Assembly: GCF_903866365.1 (NCBI RefSeq)
Contig: NZ_CAIPNF010000344.1
Location: 1-46,668, forward strand
Source: an uncultured Thiocystis sp.
Lineage (GTDB): Bacteria; Pseudomonadota; Gammaproteobacteria; Chromatiales; Chromatiaceae
Direction of reading: 5' to 3'
Length of the DNA: 46,668 nucleotides
Shown here in pieces: positions 33,201 through 42,206 of the stretch. Both the position numbers and the translations under genes were made by a program. Position 1 is the stretch's first letter, and each line of letters starts with the position of its first letter. The notes beneath the pieces are model-generated. The model ran no database searches. It saw nothing but the letters and a program-made list of their open reading frames with translations, and had not been told where the DNA came from.

Positions 33201-36200
33201 ATGCACAAGCCTTTCGTTCATGTTCCCCTGTTCGCGGCAGTGTTTTGCCTGTCCCTGGTTCTCCCCCGTACCCCGCAAACGTTTGCCGCGGAGACTCCCC
33301 AGCAACTCAAGTCATTGAATGATCGAGTTGCGCCGGCGAACGTCCAGAGACTTTCCGGCTTTCCGCTGCGGTTTGTGCCAAATCAGGGACAATGGGATCA
33401 AGGGTTTGAGTTTCTTGTCCAAATCGCGAACGCGGATGTTTTTTTCACCCCCCGGGATGTCGTGCTCAAGATGCACGACGGCGGACTGAAGGCATCCGTG
33501 CTGCGGATGCGGCCGCTCAACGCGGCACCGACAATGCATCTCGTGCCGGGCGAGCGCCTGCCGACGCGGGTCAGCTATTTCTGCGGACAGGATCCCGCCC
33601 AGTGGCGCACTGCGGTCCCCACCTATGCCAATGTTCGGTATCAAGCCGTCTATCCAGGGGTTGATCTGCTTTTCCGTGATGATGGCCAGCAGATGGCCTA
33701 TGACTTCGTGCTGGCGCCGGGGGCCGATCCGTCCCAGATTCGGGTTGCCATGGAAGGCGTCAAGAAACTGGCATTGGACGAGGACGGCGTCATGATCATG
33801 ACCCTGCCCAATGGTTTGGAGGTGCGTCAGAAGGCGCCGTCGATCTATCAGATGCTGGCGGGCGAGCGGGTTCGGGTCGAGGGTCATTTTGAGATTCCGC
33901 CAGGCAACGCGGACCTCGCCGCGCCTGTTTTCGGTTTCCAGGTGGCCGGATATGACCCGACCCAGCCATTGATCATCGATCCGACGCTCGACTATTCAAC
34001 CTTCGTGGGAGGGGCTAAGGACGAGGATGCCCGCGCCATGGACGTGACCGCTGCTGGAGAGGTGATCATCGCGGGGAGTACCCTGTCGCCGACCTTCCCC
34101 GAGGTCCCCGAAGAGCAGGTCATTCTCAAAAAAGATGCCGTGGTTTATCAGGTCAGCGCGGATGGGTCGGCTCTTGATTATGTCGTCATCCTGGGCGGTG
34201 CCGGAGACGAACAGATCAATGGCGTGGCCCTGGATGGGGATGAACTCTATCTGACCGGTCAAACCAATTCGACCAATTTTCCGGTCAGCCTTGACGCCAT
34301 GTATCCCCTTCTCCCTGGCGGCAAGGCGCAGGCGGCCTTCGTCGCGAAATTGGCGTCTGATCAAACGATCGACTTCTCGACCTATTTTGGTGGGTCAGGG
34401 GTGGATGCCGGGCATGCGATCAGCCTGGAATTCGATACGACGGGGACCACGGTCCAAAGTATCTATGTCGCCGGCGAGACTGCCTCCAGCGATCTGGTGA
34501 TCCGCAACGCGCTGTATCCCGTCAATAAAGGAATTACGGATGGTTTTCTGCTGAAACTCAGCGCCAATGGCGACATTCTGTATTCATCCTCCTTTTTTGG
34601 CGGCACCAAGAGAGACGTGATCAAATTCATCTCGGTTCAGGGGGATGGCAGCCTTTATCTGGCGGGCGAAACCGCATCGACCGATTTGCCGGTGAAAAAT
34701 CAGCTACAGGCGTATGGCGGTGACATCGATGTCTTCGTGACCCGCATGGCGCGCGCCGGTCTGGAACTGGTGTCCTCGACCTTTCTTGGCGGCAAGAAAA
34801 ACGATATCCTGACTGGAATGGTCCTGGATGACGATAAAAACATCCTGCTCTCCGGCTATACCGCGTCCACCGATTTCCCACTGAAGAACGCGCTCTACGG
34901 CAAATATGCCGGAGGCACGAACGACGGTTTTCTCGCCAAGATCGATTATTCCGCGCGCTTCCTGCATTTTTCCACCTATCTAGGTGACTCGGCGGACGAT
35001 AAGGCGATGGCCATCGCGCTGGATCAAACGGCCGATACCGATGGATTGAAGTACCTCTATGTCGCCGGCGAGACGGCATCCAATAATTTTCCAACGGAAA
35101 ACGCCTACCAGACCTATTACGCCGGGGGCAAGGATGGCTTCCTGATGAAGCTGGATCCCCGAGGGTTGCGCGTGGTGAACTCAACCTACTTTGGCGGGAC
35201 CAAGGATGAGACCGTCACGCTGCTCGGGACGCCATCTTTAGCGGCAAAACAAGCCTTTCTAGCCGGAAACACGAAATCGACATCGACGGATTCCTTCCCC
35301 CTGAGCGAGAGTCCCGCCTACGCGGTCCATGCTGGCAGCATCGATAACTTTGTCGCGAAACTGACTGATATCGAAGACGATCCCTTTATTCCGATTTTGG
35401 GGCTGGAGTTCAACAGCCTGAACCCAGAATTCCCTGTTGCCCCGTTTGTCACTGCCATGGTTGAGGTCGCTTTGACCCTTGACAAACATAACGGAAGCGA
35501 GATCAGCGCCTTTTCGACCGTCCTGAATTACGACGCAAAGGAATTGGAATATCAATCCGTTGTTTGGACTGGTCCGATTCCCGGTGGAAGCCAGGCCGTG
35601 GCAAGTCGCATCGATTCCACCGTTCCTGGGAAACTGACGATTCGTGTTTATCAAGATGCTAACCCCGTCTCTCTGGATGGTTTGACGGCGACGCTAACAT
35701 TCGAGGTTCTGAATGTCGGTATCGTGACTGGTCCTCCATTGGCCTCCAGCCAACTCCTGCTGACGCTCGATCAGCCGTGGGCCGCCGATATGGACGGGTT
35801 GGATACCTTCATTCATGGTGCCGCCGGAGGGATCTTGGTCGACCGACGCCGTAATAAGCTGCTTGGAGATTGCGATGTCAGCGGCCAAGTGAGGATTTGG
35901 GAATTTGAGCAAGCCGTGCTTCTCTATCTGGATGCGCTCATCACAGATCCAGTCTGTGTGAAGCTCGATTATGCAACTCCGTCGATGGATGCAGCGGATC
36001 TGCAGGCGATCCTAACTGACTATCTATCCAATACAGTCGCTGCCATTACGGGTGCTAGCCCGGGCGAAAGCGGCGGATTCCTGTCCAACGTTTCAACGAG
36101 CACTGAAATCGGCGGATCCCTGTCTTTCGCTCCAGCCAGGCTGGATAGCGGCGGCATCGGAACCGATCTGGTCCTGAATGCGGGCGGTCACGACATCTCG

Positions 36201-37076
36201 ACCCTGATGACGGATGTGACCTATGATCCGAGTCTCTTTGCCGCTGCCGACGCCGTGATCGCGCCTTCCGTCCAAGCGGCCGGAAAAGGCTTGGTCACCA
36301 ACCTTGTCAAGCCCGGTTGGCTGCGGATCCTGATCTATGGTCTTAACCTGACGGCCATCCCCGATGGCGTGGTGGCGACCGTGAAGCTGGACCCGATTGC
36401 GGGTGCCGGACTGACGAATACCCATCTGTCCCAGACGCCGGATGCCTCGACGCCTGACGCCAAACCCGTCCCTCTGCGCGGTAACACGCTGGTCGCCGGT
36501 GTCCTCTCGCCACGGAACGACCCCTGGCGGGTCGCCGAGATCTATATGGCCACCCTCGGCTACGCCCCAGACAACGAAGGCTTGCAATACTGGGTCGACC
36601 AGATCGCCACCAGGCCCGAGTGGACGCCAACCACGGTGGCACAAAGTTTCTTCGACCAGCCGCTGGTGCAGGCCGAGTATCCCGATGCGCTCGGTAACAC
36701 GGGGCTGATCGATGCCCTGTATCGGAACCTCTTTGGCCGCGCGCCGGACGCCGAAGGCAAGGCCTACTGGCTGGCCGATCTGCAAGCCGGGCGCATTCGC
36801 CGCAACGAGATGATCGTCGCCCTGATCGAGGGCGGCTGGAGCAACCCCGAGGCGGCGAGTGACATGGCTCGTTTTGGCAACCGGGTGGATGTCGCCCTGG
36901 CCTTCGCCGCCTATCAGTCCGAGCATCGCATCGTCTACAGCCGGCTCTCCGCGGCGGATCGGGACAGCCTGCGGCAGATTGGGCAGGATGTGCTGAGCAA
37001 TGTCACGGATGACCCGGAGACGGCCGGCAGCGCGATCGCGAGGATCCCAGAGCTGCTGGAGCCGTTTTTGTACTGA
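33201..37076 (+). CDS. Large secreted SBBP/cohesin-like/DUF4214 protein
   Basis: A 1291-residue exported protein. ATG 33201 has GAGG nine bases upstream and a clear signal (HVPLFAAVFCLSLVLPRTPQTFA). Domains: an N-terminal beta domain (about 45-260, FVPNQGQWDQGFEFLV, the DUF7948-type opening); SBBP beta-propeller repeats (about 262-720) with recurring YSTFVGG/STYFGGT, IYVAGETAS and DGFLLKL segments; a cohesin-like domain (about 730-880); a dockerin-like EF-hand pair (about 886-945, GDCDVSGQVRIWEFEQAV, MDAADLQAILTDYL); a second cohesin-like domain (about 960-1085); and DUF4214 (about 1105-1291). The architecture suggests a cell-surface or S-layer-associated scaffold or adhesin. Encoded between the protease and the export genes. 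Confidence 0.9.
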   Translation: MHKPFVHVPLFAAVFCLSLVLPRTPQTFAAETPQQLKSLNDRVAPANVQRLSGFPLRFVPNQGQWDQGFEFLVQIANADVFFTPRDVVLKMHDGGLKASVLRMRPLNAAPTMHLVPGERLPTRVSYFCGQDPAQWRTAVPTYANVRYQAVYPGVDLLFRDDGQQMAYDFVLAPGADPSQIRVAMEGVKKLALDEDGVMIMTLPNGLEVRQKAPSIYQMLAGERVRVEGHFEIPPGNADLAAPVFGFQVAGYDPTQPLIIDPTLDYSTFVGGAKDEDARAMDVTAAGEVIIAGSTLSPTFPEVPEEQVILKKDAVVYQVSADGSALDYVVILGGAGDEQINGVALDGDELYLTGQTNSTNFPVSLDAMYPLLPGGKAQAAFVAKLASDQTIDFSTYFGGSGVDAGHAISLEFDTTGTTVQSIYVAGETASSDLVIRNALYPVNKGITDGFLLKLSANGDILYSSSFFGGTKRDVIKFISVQGDGSLYLAGETASTDLPVKNQLQAYGGDIDVFVTRMARAGLELVSSTFLGGKKNDILTGMVLDDDKNILLSGYTASTDFPLKNALYGKYAGGTNDGFLAKIDYSARFLHFSTYLGDSADDKAMAIALDQTADTDGLKYLYVAGETASNNFPTENAYQTYYAGGKDGFLMKLDPRGLRVVNSTYFGGTKDETVTLLGTPSLAAKQAFLAGNTKSTSTDSFPLSESPAYAVHAGSIDNFVAKLTDIEDDPFIPILGLEFNSLNPEFPVAPFVTAMVEVALTLDKHNGSEISAFSTVLNYDAKELEYQSVVWTGPIPGGSQAVASRIDSTVPGKLTIRVYQDANPVSLDGLTATLTFEVLNVGIVTGPPLASSQLLLTLDQPWAADMDGLDTFIHGAAGGILVDRRRNKLLGDCDVSGQVRIWEFEQAVLLYLDALITDPVCVKLDYATPSMDAADLQAILTDYLSNTVAAITGASPGESGGFLSNVSTSTEIGGSLSFAPARLDSGGIGTDLVLNAGGHDISTLMTDVTYDPSLFAAADAVIAPSVQAAGKGLVTNLVKPGWLRILIYGLNLTAIPDGVVATVKLDPIAGAGLTNTHLSQTPDASTPDAKPVPLRGNTLVAGVLSPRNDPWRVAEIYMATLGYAPDNEGLQYWVDQIATRPEWTPTTVAQSFFDQPLVQAEYPDALGNTGLIDALYRNLFGRAPDAEGKAYWLADLQAGRIRRNEMIVALIEGGWSNPEAASDMARFGNRVDVALAFAAYQSEHRIVYSRLSAADRDSLRQIGQDVLSNVTDDPETAGSAIARIPELLEPFLY

Positions 37077-37121
37077 GCCTCTCTCTGCGCGCGGTCACTG
37101 ACATCATCGACAGGATTCAAC

Positions 37122-37910
37122 ATGCCAACCATCGTCGCCGTCTCCCGCGAACGACACGCGGACAAACGCTGGAAACGCTACGTTTCACATGCCTTCGCAA
37201 GCCAATCGTCGCTGGCCCCGCTGGTGGCCGCCGAGATCCCGAAGGCGGCGATGGCCATGCCGCTGGCCTTCGTCCGCCAGGGCGATGACTATGTGCCCGT
37301 GGCGCTCATGGGGCTTGAACCGGCCAGGAATCTCCTGGTCGCCCCGGATGGCCGCTGGCTGGGCCGCTACGTGCCATCGGTGCTCCGCGGCTACCCCTTC
37401 AGTCTGCTCAAGACACAAGACAACACACTGGTCCTCTGTATCGACGAGGACAGTGGCCTGGTGGCGAATGGCCACGAGGGCGAGCCTTTTTTCAACGCCA
37501 CCGGAGAACCCGCCGATAGCCTGAATCAAATCATGGACTTTTTACAGCAGATCGAGAAGAATCGCGCCCTGACCGCCATTGCCTGCGGGGCGCTCGCGCG
37601 TCACGCCCTCATCCGCCCCTGGCCGATCACGCTCAAGGGCGAGTCTGGCGAACGCCAGCTCGAAGGCATCTTCCAGGTCGACGAGGCCGCGCTGAATCAA
37701 TTGCCCGACGACGCCTTTCTCAACCTGCGTCAAGCGGCGGCGCTGCCGATCGTCTATTGTCAGCTCCTGTCGATGCAGCATTTGGCGATGCTGGGCGAAC
37801 TGGCGGCGGTCAAGGCGCCGACGCCCGCCTTGTCCAAATCGGCGAGCGGTTTTGTCTTACAGGACGATGACCTGCTTCAGTTCGACTGGGATCGATTCAG
37901 CGCGCGCTGA
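37122..37910 (+). CDS. SapC-family protein
   Basis: A 262-residue soluble protein of the SapC family, named after a gene in the Campylobacter S-layer protein export locus. Typical segments are FASQSSLAPLVAAEIPKAA, MPLAFVRQGDDYVPVALMGL, APDGRWLGRYVPSVLRGYPF and ANGHEGEPFFNATGEPADSL, then the C-terminal DDDLLQFDWDRF. No signal peptide. SapC genes of proteobacteria are often beside type I secretion genes, as here (98 bp before the ABC transporter), but their biochemical function is not established; the C. fetus surface-array association is by name and context. Confidence 0.88.
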   Translation: MPTIVAVSRERHADKRWKRYVSHAFASQSSLAPLVAAEIPKAAMAMPLAFVRQGDDYVPVALMGLEPARNLLVAPDGRWLGRYVPSVLRGYPFSLLKTQDNTLVLCIDEDSGLVANGHEGEPFFNATGEPADSLNQIMDFLQQIEKNRALTAIACGALARHALIRPWPITLKGESGERQLEGIFQVDEAALNQLPDDAFLNLRQAAALPIVYCQLLSMQHLAMLGELAAVKAPTPALSKSASGFVLQDDDLLQFDWDRFSAR

Positions 37911-38008
37911 GTCCACTCAATTGCCGGCGTTTCGGGCTATACTTCGTTTTCTGCTTTTGCAGCGCGTCGCACTCCATCCGCGTCCCCGTTATTTTCCACC
38001 TAATCGGC

Positions 38009-39745
38009 TTGTCATACGTGAAACAGATCAATCGTCATCACGACGAGTTGCGCGCAGCACTTCAGGCCAGCCGCGACTCCTTTCTATTCGCCGGATTATT
38101 TAGTCTCTTCATCAACCTGTTGATGCTGGTTCCGGCACTCTACATGCTCCAGGTCTATGATCGGGTGCTGGCGAGTAGCAGCACCCCGACGCTCGTGATG
38201 CTGACCCTTCTCGTGGTCTTTCTGTTTGCGGTCATGGGACTGCTGGAAGTCCTGCGTGCCCGGATTCTGGTGCGGGTCAGCGCTCGTCTGGACATGCTGC
38301 TGAACCCCCGTCTGTTCACGGCGATGTTCGACTCAAAACTCCGCGATGGCCGGGGCGCCGGCTCGCAACCCATTGACGATTTGACCAATCTGCGCCAGTT
38401 TCTGACCGGAAACGGCCTCTTCGCCTTCTTCGACGTGCCCTGGATGCCGGTGTACATCACGGTCCTGTTCCTGATGCATCCCTGGTTCGGCTGGTTCGCG
38501 ATCGTCGGATCCCTGCTGCTGTTCGCCCTGGCGACCGCCAATGAGATCATGACCCGGCAACCGCTGGGCAAGGCAAACTCCCTCGCTATCGGCGCGCGCA
38601 ATTATCTCGGCGGCAACCTGCGCAACGCCGAAGCCATGGAGGCCATGGGTATGCTGGAGCGGGTCCATCAACGCTGGTTCGCGCGTCATCACGAAGTCCT
38701 CAAACTTCAGGCGTTGGCAAGCGACCGCGCCGGTTTCCTGACGAGCGCCAGTAAAGTGTTGCGTATGACGCTCCAGTCGCTGATTCTCGGGCTTGGCGCC
38801 TACCTTGTCATCCTGCAGGTCTCCACGCCCGGGATCATGATCGCGGCCTCGATCCTCCTCGGCCGTGCCCTGGCGCCGGTCGATCTACTGATCGGAAGTT
38901 GGAAAGGGTTCCTGTCCGCCCGCTCGGCCTATCAGCGTCTGCACGATCTACTTCGCCTGATCCCGGAACGCCCCCGCTTTATGAGTCTGCCCGCCCCGGA
39001 CGGAACCCTCTCGCTCGATGGCGTGCTAGCTGCCCCGCCCGGCTCCAATGTTCCGGTACTCCGAGGCATCCGCTTCGACATTCCCGCCGGCGAGATCGTG
39101 GGCGTCATCGGGCCGAGCGCCGCGGGGAAATCGACCCTGGCGCGCGTCATTCTTGGCGTCTGGCCCGTCGCCGCCGGCAAGGTACGACTGAACGGCGCGG
39201 ATATCAGTCACTGGAATCGCGAGGAACTCGGCCCCTACGTCGGGTATCTACCTCAAGATATCGAATTATTCGATGGGACGGTCAGCGAGAATATTGCTCG
39301 CTTTGGCGAGGTAGATTCCGAGAAGGTTGTGGCTGCCGCGCAACGCGCGCAGGTTCACGAGATGATCCTGCATCTTCCCAAGGGCTATGACACGTCGATC
39401 GGCGAGGGCGGCGCGGTGCTTTCCGGCGGTCAGCGCCAGCGTATCGGGCTCGCCCGAGCTATGTATGGAAACCCCGTGCTGGCGGTGCTCGACGAACCGA
39501 ATTCCAACCTCGACGATCAGGGAGAAGCGGCGCTCGTCAGGGCCATTGCGCAATTGAAGGCGGATGGTTCGACCGTGCTGATCATTACGCATCGTCCCAG
39601 CATCTTGAATTCGGTCGACAAGATTCTCGTGCTGCGGGAAGGTATGGTGGAAATGTTCGGCCCCCGCGATCAGGTTTTGGCCCAGTTCGCACGACCAACC
39701 GCCGTTGCGCGCCCAGCGACACTCCCCTCCCAAGCCGCCAGGTAG
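38009..39745 (+). CDS. Type I secretion ABC transporter (PrtD-type)
   Basis: A 578-residue inner-membrane ABC half-transporter of type I secretion. The membrane domain (about 20-300) starts SFLFAGLFSLFINLLMLVPALYMLQVYDRVL, as in PrtD/HasD/AprD and without a C39 peptidase-like domain. The ATPase has Walker A GPSAAGKST, Q-loop YLPQDIELFDGTV, signature LSGGQRQRIGLARA, Walker B VLAVLDEPNSNLD and the switch His in ITHRPS. The start TTG at 38009 lacks a clear ribosome binding site; a GTG four codons on is an alternative. Followed by the adaptor gene after 127 bp. No TolC-type outer-membrane gene is in the window. Confidence 0.94.
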   Translation: MSYVKQINRHHDELRAALQASRDSFLFAGLFSLFINLLMLVPALYMLQVYDRVLASSSTPTLVMLTLLVVFLFAVMGLLEVLRARILVRVSARLDMLLNPRLFTAMFDSKLRDGRGAGSQPIDDLTNLRQFLTGNGLFAFFDVPWMPVYITVLFLMHPWFGWFAIVGSLLLFALATANEIMTRQPLGKANSLAIGARNYLGGNLRNAEAMEAMGMLERVHQRWFARHHEVLKLQALASDRAGFLTSASKVLRMTLQSLILGLGAYLVILQVSTPGIMIAASILLGRALAPVDLLIGSWKGFLSARSAYQRLHDLLRLIPERPRFMSLPAPDGTLSLDGVLAAPPGSNVPVLRGIRFDIPAGEIVGVIGPSAAGKSTLARVILGVWPVAAGKVRLNGADISHWNREELGPYVGYLPQDIELFDGTVSENIARFGEVDSEKVVAAAQRAQVHEMILHLPKGYDTSIGEGGAVLSGGQRQRIGLARAMYGNPVLAVLDEPNSNLDDQGEAALVRAIAQLKADGSTVLIITHRPSILNSVDKILVLREGMVEMFGPRDQVLAQFARPTAVARPATLPSQAAR

Positions 39746-39872
39746 GATGGGTAGAGCGGCCGGCACGGGAGGCAAGAACCGTGCTAACGTCGGAGGCCGC
39801 GAAACCCATCGATGCGTCCTGCAAACGACAAACCACAGTCAACCCAAATCAAATCAGGTCTCTGAATCAACG

Positions 39873-41213
39873 ATGGATATCACGGTCATTCCCCGTCAGG
39901 TTGAAGAAACCGAGGACTCCGCGAGCGTGCCCACCAGCGATCGGCCAGAGCGAATCGCAGGCCTGCTGTTGCTCCTCGTGGCCTTTGGCGGTTTCGGCCT
40001 CTGGGCGGCATTCGCCCCTATCGACGGCGCCGCGGTCGCCTCCGGCGTAGTCGCGGTTGAGTCCGCTCGCAAGACGATCCAGCACCTCGATGGAGGCACT
40101 GTCAGCGAGATCCTGGTGCGCGAAGGCGATCGAGTGGCCGCTGGCGACATCATTATTCGTCTGGACGACACGCAGGCTAGCGCGCAGCTCGAAATCACCC
40201 GCGGCCAATATCTCTCGCTCCGTGCTCAAGAATCTCGTCTGGTGGCCGAACGGGACGATCTGCCAGAAATCGTGTTTTCCGAGGATCTCCTCACCGCTAG
40301 GGACGATCCCCGTATCCACGAGGCAATCATCGGGGAGAAGCGCGTTTTCGACGCCCGGCGCGGGGCACTGATCGGCGAGCAACAGGTGTTGCAACAGCGT
40401 CGCGAACAACTGGAACAGCAGATTCAAGGGCTTGAGGCGTTGGCCGCAAGCAAGCTGAAGCGACTCAATCTTTATCAGGAAGAAATCACCGGTCTCGACA
40501 AACTCTTCGCGAAGGGCCTGGGCGATAAAAGCCGTTTATTGGAGTGGGAACGACTGGCCGCCGAGGTGGATGGCGAGCGGGGTCAGCATCAATCGGATAT
40601 TGCCAGCGCGCGTGTACAGATCGGCGAGACCGAGATTCAGAGCGCCCAACTGAAACGTAAATTCACCAGTGAAGTCGTCACCGAACTGCGCGATATCGAG
40701 ACCAAGCTGGCCGATCTGCGCGAACGCATGAGAGCCTTGCAACAAACGCTGGAACGCACGGTGATCAGGGCGCCCGTGGCCGGCGCTGTCGTCGGGTCCA
40801 GCATTCACACCATCGGGGGTGTGATTCGCCCAGGAGATCAACTCTTGGACATCGTTCCCGAAAACGAGTCATTCATTATCGAAGCTCAGGTTCAACCCAT
40901 GGACATCGACCGGGTGTCCCCCGGCCTTGAGGCGGATCTGCATATGAGTGCCTTTAATACCCGGACCACGCCTGTGATCCCAGGGACCGTCCTGACGGTC
41001 TCGGCGGATCGCCTGATCGACAAAGCCACCAACAGGCCCTATTACCTGGCCCGTATTCGGGTCAACCCCGAGGGCATGGAACAACTGAAGGCACGTCCAC
41101 TGCAAGCCGGAATGCCGGTGGAAGCCATGATCAAAACCGGCGAACGTACCTTTTTCGATTATCTCATTCGGCCCTTCACCGATCGGCTCGCCCGGGCATT
41201 CAGAGAGGAATAG
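39873..41213 (+). CDS. Type I secretion membrane-fusion protein (HlyD family)
   Basis: A 446-residue periplasmic adaptor. A short cytosolic N-terminus precedes one transmembrane helix (RIAGLLLLLVAFGGFGLWAAF, about 27-47), a lipoyl-like half motif (IQHLDGGTVSEILVREGDRV), a long alpha hairpin (about 110-275, Gln/Glu-rich coiled coil), the second lipoyl half (TVIRAPVAGAVVGSSIHTIG) and beta-barrel with YYLARIRVNPEG, ending at FFDYLIRPFTDRLARAF. This matches HlyD/PrtE length and order. Together with the preceding ABC protein it forms the inner-membrane part of a type I exporter. It is immediately followed, after 16 bp, by the polysaccharide ABC permease. Confidence 0.94.
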   Translation: MDITVIPRQVEETEDSASVPTSDRPERIAGLLLLLVAFGGFGLWAAFAPIDGAAVASGVVAVESARKTIQHLDGGTVSEILVREGDRVAAGDIIIRLDDTQASAQLEITRGQYLSLRAQESRLVAERDDLPEIVFSEDLLTARDDPRIHEAIIGEKRVFDARRGALIGEQQVLQQRREQLEQQIQGLEALAASKLKRLNLYQEEITGLDKLFAKGLGDKSRLLEWERLAAEVDGERGQHQSDIASARVQIGETEIQSAQLKRKFTSEVVTELRDIETKLADLRERMRALQQTLERTVIRAPVAGAVVGSSIHTIGGVIRPGDQLLDIVPENESFIIEAQVQPMDIDRVSPGLEADLHMSAFNTRTTPVIPGTVLTVSADRLIDKATNRPYYLARIRVNPEGMEQLKARPLQAGMPVEAMIKTGERTFFDYLIRPFTDRLARAFREE

Positions 41214-41229
41214 TCCGGAGATACGTTTC

Positions 41230-42033
41230 GTGCCGCCGGCTCACTTGCTGGATGTCTCATCAATGAATTTGCTGTTGTTACTCGATTTCACTCGCCAGGA
41301 CTTCGTCGACCGTTATTCGGGTTCGGCGCTCGGCGCTCTTTGGGCGTGGATCCATCCATTGGTGATGATTTTTATCTTTACCGTGATTTTCGCCAATGTC
41401 ATGGGTGCGCGTTTACCTGGCGTTGCCGGCAATTACAGCTATGCGATTTATCTCGTCAGTGGATTGCTACCCTGGATGGCGTTTGCCAACACCATTACCC
41501 GTGGCTCAACCGTCTTTCTTGACAAACGCCACATCATTGGGAAAATCCCGATCGCGCTCGCGTATCTGCCGCTTTACATCGTCGTCTCGGAAGGAATCGC
41601 CTTTGCGATTTCACTGCTCATTTTCATGGTGTTCATGCTCATCATTGGCGCATTTCCCGGAAAATCGTTTCTGCTACTCCCGTTCATCTTTCTCTTGCAG
41701 CAAATCTTCGCCTTCGGGCTTGGACTTCTGTTCGGCGTCCTCAATGTTTTTTTACGCGACATCAAAGAGATGGTGGGTATCCTTCTGACCTTCTGGTTCT
41801 GGCTCACTCCGATCGTCTGGGTACCGGATGTCGCACCGCCTCTCGTCCAGCAGATGCAAGACTCATTCAACCCGGCGTATCTTTTCATTGCCGCGTATCA
41901 CGGTATCCTGGTACATGGTCAGATGCCTGATTTCGATGCGCTATTTCGACTGGTTCTGATTGCGCACATCACTCTTTTACTCGCCTGGCTGCTGCTGAAA
42001 TGGCTGGAGCGAGATGTTCGGGATTTTTTATGA
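41230..42033 (+). CDS. wzm: Polysaccharide ABC exporter permease (Wzm-like)
   Basis: A 267-residue ABC-2-type permease with about six membrane helices that with its ATPase moves undecaprenyl-linked glycan across the inner membrane. The N-terminal SSMNLLLLLDFTRQDFVDRYSGSALGALWAWIHP is the family's amphipathic connecting helix and first segment, and SGLLPWMAFANTITRGST and NVFLRDIKEMVGILLTFWFWLTPIVW are typical of Wzm/KpsM/TagG proteins. The start is GTG at 41230, with GGAG nine bases upstream. Its stop overlaps the start of a small membrane protein, and that one overlaps the ATPase gene, so all three are translationally coupled. Confidence 0.92.
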   Translation: MPPAHLLDVSSMNLLLLLDFTRQDFVDRYSGSALGALWAWIHPLVMIFIFTVIFANVMGARLPGVAGNYSYAIYLVSGLLPWMAFANTITRGSTVFLDKRHIIGKIPIALAYLPLYIVVSEGIAFAISLLIFMVFMLIIGAFPGKSFLLLPFIFLLQQIFAFGLGLLFGVLNVFLRDIKEMVGILLTFWFWLTPIVWVPDVAPPLVQQMQDSFNPAYLFIAAYHGILVHGQMPDFDALFRLVLIAHITLLLAWLLLKWLERDVRDFL

Positions 42034-42206
42034 TGCTCTTTCTGTTCGCCGTGGCGGGTCTGTCGCTCGTGGTTTTCATGACGGCTCGGAGGCTGCTCCG
42101 GCTGCTCAGCGGGCTACAAACGACGCTGGCGATGATCGTTCTCTCCACGGCCTATTTCTCCGCCGTTCTGTATCTCGCGCGGAAACTCCTTGGTGACGAC
42201 CAATGA
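42030..42206 (+). CDS. 58-residue two-helix membrane protein between wzm and wzt
   Basis: A tiny protein starting [17 protein letters not shown] with two hydrophobic helices (about 2-17 and 28-50) separated by a basic turn (ARRLLRLL), ending [11 protein letters not shown]. Its ATG overlaps the permease stop (ATGA at 42030-42033) and its stop overlaps the ATPase start (ATGA at 42203-42206). Such exact coupling on both sides makes it a real gene. I do not recognise the family. It may be an accessory subunit of the exporter; a stable complex with the permease is an inference from position. Confidence 0.8.
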   Translation: MMLFLFAVAGLSLVVFMTARRLLRLLSGLQTTLAMIVLSTAYFSAVLYLARKLLGDDQ

